DNA of 64,000 nucleotides from Salinibacterium sp. SWN167 (lineage in GTDB: Bacteria > Actinomycetota > Actinomycetes > Actinomycetales > Microbacteriaceae). Position numbers and translations under genes: made by a program. Below the pieces are notes generated by a model that searched no databases, had not been told where the DNA came from, and saw only the letters and a list, made by a program, of their open reading frames with translations. The DNA lies in assembly GCF_015864665.1 (NCBI RefSeq), contig NZ_JADYWU010000001.1, positions 1 through 64,000 on the forward strand, given 5' to 3'. Positions 59,333-64,000 of this stretch are shown in pieces (the first letter of the stretch is position 1; the number at the start of each line of letters is the position of its first letter).

Positions 59333-60250
59333 ATGATCACCATCGCCCTACCGGACCAGCACATTCACGACCGACTGGCGCCGCAACTGCCCGACGTGAA
59401 CGTTATCGTGTGGGGTCCGGCCGACGGCGCTCCCCCGGTGCACATCGACCTCGCGCTCCTCGGCTACCTAGGCGCGAGTGGCGGTCTCGCATCATTTGCC
59501 GGAATGGATGTCGCAGCACTCCAGTCGCAATCCCTCGGGTACGACGGCGTCGAGACCCGTCTGCCGGCTGGCATCACTTACTGCAACGCCATCGGTGTGC
59601 ACGAAGCCTCCACCGCCGAGCTCGCGGTCGGCATGATCATCTCTGAGCAGCGCGGCTTTCCTCAGCACTTCGCTCACCAACAGGCCGGCATCTGGGACCA
59701 GCACGAACAGCCCGGAGTTGCGGGCACAACCGTCGTCATCGTCGGCGCCGGTGGGGTCGGCAACCAGATCGCCGACAAGCTTGCCCCCTTCGACGCCAAC
59801 GTTGTGCGGGTAGCCCGCACTAACCGCAGCGATGCCCGCGGCGCCGTGCAATCAATGGATGCCCTGCCCGCGTTACTCGCCAAAGCCGACATCGTGGCGA
59901 TCGCCGTGCCCCTCAGCGATGAGACCACCGGGCTCGTCGACGCCTCCTTCCTAGAGGCGATGAAACCTGGCGCGCTTCTCGTGAACGTGTCTCGGGGCAA
60001 GATCGTCGACACCGACGCCCTCGTGGCTGCGGCATCCACCGGTCACGTTCGCGCGGCGCTCGACGTCACTGAGCCGGAACCGCTGCCCAGCAATCACCCG
60101 CTCTGGTCGACGCCCGGCGTCACCATCACCCCGCACATCGGCGGCGCAACCTCAGCCATGCACGCCCGAGTGGATGCCGTCATGCGCGAGCAAGCGCGTC
60201 GGCTCGTCGCTGGCGAGCCGCTCGCGTACGTGGTGATTGACGGGCGCTAG
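59333..60250 (+). CDS. D-2-hydroxyacid dehydrogenase
   Basis: NAD(P)-dependent dehydrogenase of 305 residues, phosphoglycerate/hydroxypyruvate-type fold. Rossmann loop VVIVGAGGVGNQIADKL at about 140-156; catalytic Arg in VNVSRGKIVDTDAL, Glu in DVTEPEPLPSNHPLW, and His in TPHIGGAT. The ATG at 59333 follows AGGAG. Acts on glyoxylate/hydroxypyruvate-type acids; substrate not defined. Confidence 0.9.
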   Translation: MITIALPDQHIHDRLAPQLPDVNVIVWGPADGAPPVHIDLALLGYLGASGGLASFAGMDVAALQSQSLGYDGVETRLPAGITYCNAIGVHEASTAELAVGMIISEQRGFPQHFAHQQAGIWDQHEQPGVAGTTVVIVGAGGVGNQIADKLAPFDANVVRVARTNRSDARGAVQSMDALPALLAKADIVAIAVPLSDETTGLVDASFLEAMKPGALLVNVSRGKIVDTDALVAAASTGHVRAALDVTEPEPLPSNHPLWSTPGVTITPHIGGATSAMHARVDAVMREQARRLVAGEPLAYVVIDGR

Positions 60251-60286
60251 CGGTCTACCCCGCTAACGCCCGACCACTCAGTACTA

Positions 60287-62962
60287 CTAGCTACTGGGCT
60301 GGGCAATAACCGGCTGAGTGACAACGATGGCGTGAGTTCCGGCGCTCAGCGCGACGCCGTTCTCTACCGTGACGCCGTCGACGGTAATCACCGATGAATC
60401 GCCGGCTGGGGCATCCAGCAGGCCGGAGCTTCCCATGGGAAGCGTGACCGTCGCCAGCAGCGAATCATTCTCAAGACGCCAGTCGATGGCAACTTCACCG
60501 GCGCGCGATTCGACAGAGGCTCGCGCCCAGTCGATTCCCACTGCCGGGCGCGGAGCGACATGCACGAGTTCGTAACCAGGGCGCTCCGCGTCGGGAGCAA
60601 TGCCGGCCACCGTGCGGTAGACCCAGTCAATTACTGCGCCGTACGCGTAGTGGTTGAACGAGATCATCGAGTCGCCCGTGTCCATGTCACCCTGGTGGAT
60701 CGAACCATCGGGCTGGATGGCATCCCAGCGTTCCCAAATCGTCGTGGCTCCACGGTCGACCTGGTACAACCACGACGGAGCATCGCGGCGCAGCAGCATG
60801 AGGAATGCTTCGTCGTTGTGGCCCGTGCGCGTCAGCGCCGGCAAGACCAACGGAGTGCCGAGGAAGCCGGTCGTGATGCGACCGGCGGTGTCCCGCACGA
60901 GCTGAGCGAGCTCGTTTCCGAGAGTCTCATGCTCAGCAACGGGCGCAATCGTGAACTCAATGGCCATCGCAAGTCCAGCGGCGCTGTTGCGCGCGTCGGT
61001 TCCCCAGCGCTTCCACGTCTCGGCAGCAACGGCATCGGCGAGCGCGTCAATCCGCGTTGCTTCGTCAGCGTCACCGACCAAGCGCTCGGAGCGAGCAAGC
61101 AGTCGAGCCGAGTGCGCGTAAAACGCGTTCGCCACGAAGTCCGCCGATACCTTGGCTTCCCACGGACGGTCGCCCGGGGCATCAGGGTCGAGCCAGTCAC
61201 CGAACTGGAACTCGGTCGACAGCACGATGCCGTCGCCCGCCCAGTTGGCCAAGTACTCCACCCAGCGGCGCATGCTCGAAAGCTGCTGTTCGAGAACTTC
61301 GGTCGAACCGTAGGACTCGTAGATCGACCACGGCACGATTGTCGCCGCATCGCCCCACCCAGCACGCCCCATGATCGACGTCGGAACACCATCAAGAAGG
61401 AAGTCGGAGTCGATGAGCATGTTGGGCACCACGGCAGCGACCGCACCATCGTCATCCTGATCAATCTCAAGGTCGAGAAGCCAGGAGCGCCAGAAGCTTT
61501 CGGTGTCGAAGATCGTGTTGGCAGTCATCGCGAAGGCCTGGGCGTCGCCCGTCCACCCCATGCGCTCATCGCGCTGGGGGCAGTCGGTCGGAACTGAGAC
61601 GAAGTTGTCTCGCTGCGACCAGAGCACGTTCTCGTGCAAGCGGTTCAGCGCGGTGTGTGAGCTCTCGAAGTGGCCGCGGCGCGGGGTATCGGAGCTGATG
61701 GCGATGCCGACCGCACTGACGATCTCAACATCACCCAACACATCCGCGTACCGAAAACCGTGGAAGGTGAAGCGCGGTTCGAGCGTGTGCTCGCCGTCGC
61801 TGTCGAGCACGTAGGTGTCTGTTGCCTTCGCCGAGCGGAGCGCCGCAACGTGCAGAGCGCCGTCGGGCTCGAGCACCTCTGCATGCCGAACCGTGACGGT
61901 GTCGCCCTTCTTACCGCGAACCACCAAGCGAACCCAGCCCGCGATGTTCTGGCTGCCATCGAGCACGGTGCGCTCTGCGGTCGAGACCGTGGTCATCGGG
62001 AACTCTGCGATGGTGCGGATCGGGGGCGCAATGCGGGGAACGAAGAGTGCCGGGTCGACATCCAGAACCTGCACGGCGCTCCACGCGCTGTCGTCGAATC
62101 CTGGGCTGCTCCAGCCGGCGGGCTCCAACGAGAAGTCGATGTCAGTGCCGTCATAAATGCTCGACGCCGTGACCTCGCCCGTGGATGCTCGCCACGAGTC
62201 ATCGGTGAGGAACTCCTCGTGGCTGCCATCGGCGAACTCGACCTCGAGCTGAGCGATGAGGCCCAACTCGGTGCCGTAGATCGCGTCGCGGTCGCGCCAG
62301 CCGAGGCGGCCGCGGTACCACCCGTCGCCGAGCATCGCGCCGAGCACGTTCTCACCTTCGGTGAGTAGCGCCGTGACGTCGTGCGTCGCGACAACGATGC
62401 GTTCTTGGTAGGCGGTCCAGCCTGGAGAGAGGTGCTCTTCTCCGACGCGAGTGCCGTTGATTGCGAGTTCGTGAACGCCGAGCGAACTCACGCGCAACCG
62501 CGCCCGCACGGGCTTGCTGGCCAGCGTGAGCGAGCGGCGGAAGTACGGCGAGACGCCGGCAAGTGGGGCGGGAATGCTAATGACGGCCGCGCTGAGAGTG
62601 TCAACGCCTGCTTCGACGCCGAGCTCGCTGCTCCACGCGGTCCAGCCGGCGGCTGTTGCAACGCGAACGCGAAAGTGACGCACCCCCGCAGCGGGAAGGT
62701 CTCCCCCGGGAGCGAGAACTCCGGATGTCCCTGCACCCTCGGTCGGGTCGGTCACCGACTCTTCGGTGTCGTTGCCGTTGCCGTTGCCGTTGCGCCAGGA
62801 AATTTGGTAGCCGAGGACCGCCGTAGCTTGTTCGCCTTCGAGGGACCAGGTCAAGCGCAGCCCCGTTCGCGGCACACCGATCAGGTCGTCGGTGTACTGG
62901 GTCCGCAGGTACGTTGCCCGAAGTCGATCATCAGACTTATCAAAAGTCGGTAGGAATGCCAC
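60287..62962 (-). CDS. Alpha-L-rhamnosidase (GH78)
   Basis: Glycosidase of 891 residues that releases alpha-L-rhamnose from rhamnosides. N-terminal beta-sandwich domains (AVLGYQISWRNGNGN..., RVSSLGVHELAINGTRVGEEHLSPGWTAYQERI) precede the (alpha/alpha)6 catalytic domain with the GH78 signature PTDCPQRDERMGWTGDAQAFAM near residue 463 and the later SMISFNHYAYGAVIDWVYRTVAGI. C-terminal beta domain ends near residue 885. No signal peptide: it works in the cytosol on imported rhamnosides. GTG start with AAAGG upstream. Divergent from a sugar-binding lipoprotein gene; LacI-type operators lie in the spacer. Confidence 0.92.
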   Translation of the reverse strand: MAFLPTFDKSDDRLRATYLRTQYTDDLIGVPRTGLRLTWSLEGEQATAVLGYQISWRNGNGNGNDTEESVTDPTEGAGTSGVLAPGGDLPAAGVRHFRVRVATAAGWTAWSSELGVEAGVDTLSAAVISIPAPLAGVSPYFRRSLTLASKPVRARLRVSSLGVHELAINGTRVGEEHLSPGWTAYQERIVVATHDVTALLTEGENVLGAMLGDGWYRGRLGWRDRDAIYGTELGLIAQLEVEFADGSHEEFLTDDSWRASTGEVTASSIYDGTDIDFSLEPAGWSSPGFDDSAWSAVQVLDVDPALFVPRIAPPIRTIAEFPMTTVSTAERTVLDGSQNIAGWVRLVVRGKKGDTVTVRHAEVLEPDGALHVAALRSAKATDTYVLDSDGEHTLEPRFTFHGFRYADVLGDVEIVSAVGIAISSDTPRRGHFESSHTALNRLHENVLWSQRDNFVSVPTDCPQRDERMGWTGDAQAFAMTANTIFDTESFWRSWLLDLEIDQDDDGAVAAVVPNMLIDSDFLLDGVPTSIMGRAGWGDAATIVPWSIYESYGSTEVLEQQLSSMRRWVEYLANWAGDGIVLSTEFQFGDWLDPDAPGDRPWEAKVSADFVANAFYAHSARLLARSERLVGDADEATRIDALADAVAAETWKRWGTDARNSAAGLAMAIEFTIAPVAEHETLGNELAQLVRDTAGRITTGFLGTPLVLPALTRTGHNDEAFLMLLRRDAPSWLYQVDRGATTIWERWDAIQPDGSIHQGDMDTGDSMISFNHYAYGAVIDWVYRTVAGIAPDAERPGYELVHVAPRPAVGIDWARASVESRAGEVAIDWRLENDSLLATVTLPMGSSGLLDAPAGDSSVITVDGVTVENGVALSAGTHAIVVTQPVIAQPSS

Positions 62963-63007
62963 AGGTGGGGGCCCTTTCGTTTACGTCGTTGTAAGTTCCA
63001 GCCTACA

Positions 63008-63034
63008 TAAAACGTTTCAATTAAAATACGTTTA
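63008..63034. promoter_or_regulatory. LacI-type operator-like sites near the rhamnosidase start
   Basis: TAAAACGTTTCA (63008-63019) fits the LacI-family consensus TGAAACGTTTCA at 11 of 12 positions. A weaker TAAAATACGTTTA follows at 63022-63034. They lie 46-72 bases upstream of the rhamnosidase GTG. Confidence 0.55.
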
Positions 63035-63111
63035 TTACGGGTTTTTTGTCACGCGGGGAAGGATTATCGGGGCCTCGGAAGCTCATAGATTCTCATATTT
63101 ATCGACTCCGA

Positions 63112-63140
63112 TTGACAGCCTCGGGATTCGCCCGTATTCT
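63112..63140 (+). promoter_or_regulatory. Strong promoter of the sugar-binding lipoprotein gene
   Basis: TTGACA at 63112-63117 and TATTCT at 63135-63140 with a 17-base spacer. Expected transcription start near 63147, giving a leader of about 64 bases to the ATG at 63211. Confidence 0.75.
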
Positions 63141-63149
63141 TTCAGGACG

Positions 63150-63163
63150 TTGAACCGATTCAA
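63150..63163. promoter_or_regulatory. LacI-type operator overlapping the transcript start region
   Basis: TTGAACCGATTCAA: 14-base near-palindrome with the central CG of LacI-family operators, placed just downstream of the predicted start of the binding-protein transcript, an ideal roadblock position. Confidence 0.6.
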
Positions 63164-63210
63164 TTATGTAGCACCAAGAAACATTCCGACTTTACAAGGA
63201 GGTAAAGCAA

Positions 63211-64000
63211 ATGAACGCATTCAAAAAGCGCAGCAAGCTCATGGCGGCACTCGTGACTGGAGCAGCAATTTCGCTCACGATCGCCGGCTGCTCAACCGGC
63301 GGAGCAACGACAGACGGGAAAGTTGAACTTTCGCTGCTCGTCGACAACACCGACGCCAACATTGCAACGGTAGAGGCGCTCGCCGAAGCATTCACCGCTC
63401 AGAACCCCGACATCGAGATCGACGTTCAGACTCGTCCCGGTGGCGAAGAGGGCGACAACCTCATCAAGACGCGACTTGCTACCGGCGAAATGACGGACCT
63501 GTTCTGGTACAACTCGGGTTCGCTCATGCAGGCGCTCAACCCCGACCAGACGCTGCTTAACATCGCAGACGAGCCCTTCATGGACACCGTCACGTCAACC
63601 TTCATTGACGGCGTGAGCACGCCGAACGGTGTCTACGCTGTTCCCGCCGGAACCGGCATGGGTGGCGGAATTCTCTACAACGAGGCCATCTACGCCGAAC
63701 TCGGCCTCGAAGTCCCCGTCACGTGGGATGAGTTCATGGACAACAACGAAGCCATCTCGAACGCTGGCTACGACGCCGTCATCCAGACCTACACCGACGC
63801 GTGGACTTCACAGCTCTTCGTTCTCGGAGACTTCTACAACGTTCTCGCAGAAGAGCCCAACTGGGCAGACGACTACACCGCCAACAAGGTGAACTACGCC
63901 GACGACGACGTAGCCATTCGCGGCTTCGAGCGTCTCCAAGAGGTTTACGAAGCCGGCTACCTCAACGAAGACTTCGCCTCCTCGACCCTCGATGACGGAC
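63211..64000 (+). CDS. Sugar ABC transporter substrate-binding lipoprotein (partial)
   Basis: Solute-binding lipoprotein, family 1; 263 codons are present and the gene runs off the right edge without a stop. Signal peptide MNAFKKRSKLMAALVTGAAISLTIAGC with lipobox IAGC (Cys 27). The mature part shows VELSLLVDNTDANIATVEALAEAFTAQNPDIEID and DLFWYNSGSLMQALNP, then AVPAGTGMGGGILYNEAIY. Perfect AAGGAGGT site before the ATG at 63211. Divergent from alpha-L-rhamnosidase and behind a strong promoter with a LacI-type operator, so a rhamnoside or plant-derived oligosaccharide is the likely ligand. Permease genes are expected beyond the window. Confidence 0.93.
   Translation, partial: MNAFKKRSKLMAALVTGAAISLTIAGCSTGGATTDGKVELSLLVDNTDANIATVEALAEAFTAQNPDIEIDVQTRPGGEEGDNLIKTRLATGEMTDLFWYNSGSLMQALNPDQTLLNIADEPFMDTVTSTFIDGVSTPNGVYAVPAGTGMGGGILYNEAIYAELGLEVPVTWDEFMDNNEAISNAGYDAVIQTYTDAWTSQLFVLGDFYNVLAEEPNWADDYTANKVNYADDDVAIRGFERLQEVYEAGYLNEDFASSTLDDG

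Overview
The window looks like a chromosomal segment of a high-GC Gram-positive actinobacterium, most likely a member of the Microbacteriaceae. This rests on the codon style, the many lipobox-bearing binding proteins, an LCP cell-wall ligase, a long GapB-type GAPDH and a deazaflavin-dependent oxidoreductase. It is an inference from gene content, not from a marker gene. There is no rRNA, CRISPR array, recognisable transposase or integrase.

Layout. 0.2-5.2 kb: NAD(P)HX epimerase with a DUF427 gene, a repetitive carbohydrate-binding lipoprotein, a dienelactone hydrolase, a small membrane protein and an ABM-fold monooxygenase. 5.3-7.3 kb: a compact insertion at tRNA-Arg(ACG). A 47-bp copy of the tRNA 3' end marks the far junction, paired TGTGGG repeats sit just inside both ends, and the cargo is one orphan gene with no integrase. 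7.4-11.2 kb: a sugar-acid type catabolic cluster (SDR, FAH-family hydrolase, Gfo/Idh dehydrogenase, 2OG-Fe(II)-type oxygenase). 11.3-23 kb: GAPDH, then an alpha-galactoside locus with two sugar permeases, a binding protein, GH36 alpha-galactosidase, a DgoR-like regulator, an SDR and a divergent D-galactonate dehydratase, preceded by a ROK regulator. Together these suggest uptake of an alpha-galactoside, hydrolysis to galactose and an oxidative (De Ley-Doudoroff type) route.

23-26.4 kb: a four-gene osmoprotectant (glycine betaine/choline type) ABC operon. 26.5-29.9 kb: a DUF1501/DUF1800 secreted pair. 30-33.4 kb: peroxiredoxin-like protein, YaeQ, a P-loop kinase, tRNA-Ser(GCT), an LCP protein and tRNA-Ser(TGA). 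33.5-41.7 kb: PucR regulator and class III aminotransferase, HAD phosphatase with serS, a diacylglycerol-kinase-family protein, prephenate dehydratase and a VanY-like carboxypeptidase. 41.8-48.2 kb: a small GNAT-like protein, an iron/heme-type ABC transporter coupled to a lipoate-ligase-family protein, HIT protein, lipase-like hydrolase, and a MarR regulator with an MFS exporter.

48.2-51.7 kb: the transglutaminase / alpha-E / circularly permuted ATP-grasp operon. 51.8-56.6 kb: esterase, KtrAB/TrkAH potassium uptake, a two-gene CrcB fluoride channel, a deazaflavin oxidoreductase and a small lipoprotein. 56.6-60.3 kb: a large AAA/LuxR regulator and a D-2-hydroxyacid dehydrogenase. 60.3-64 kb: a GH78 alpha-L-rhamnosidase divergent from a sugar-binding lipoprotein that runs off the window. 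The spacer between them holds a near-consensus promoter and LacI-type operators, so a second glycoside-uptake locus begins at the right edge.
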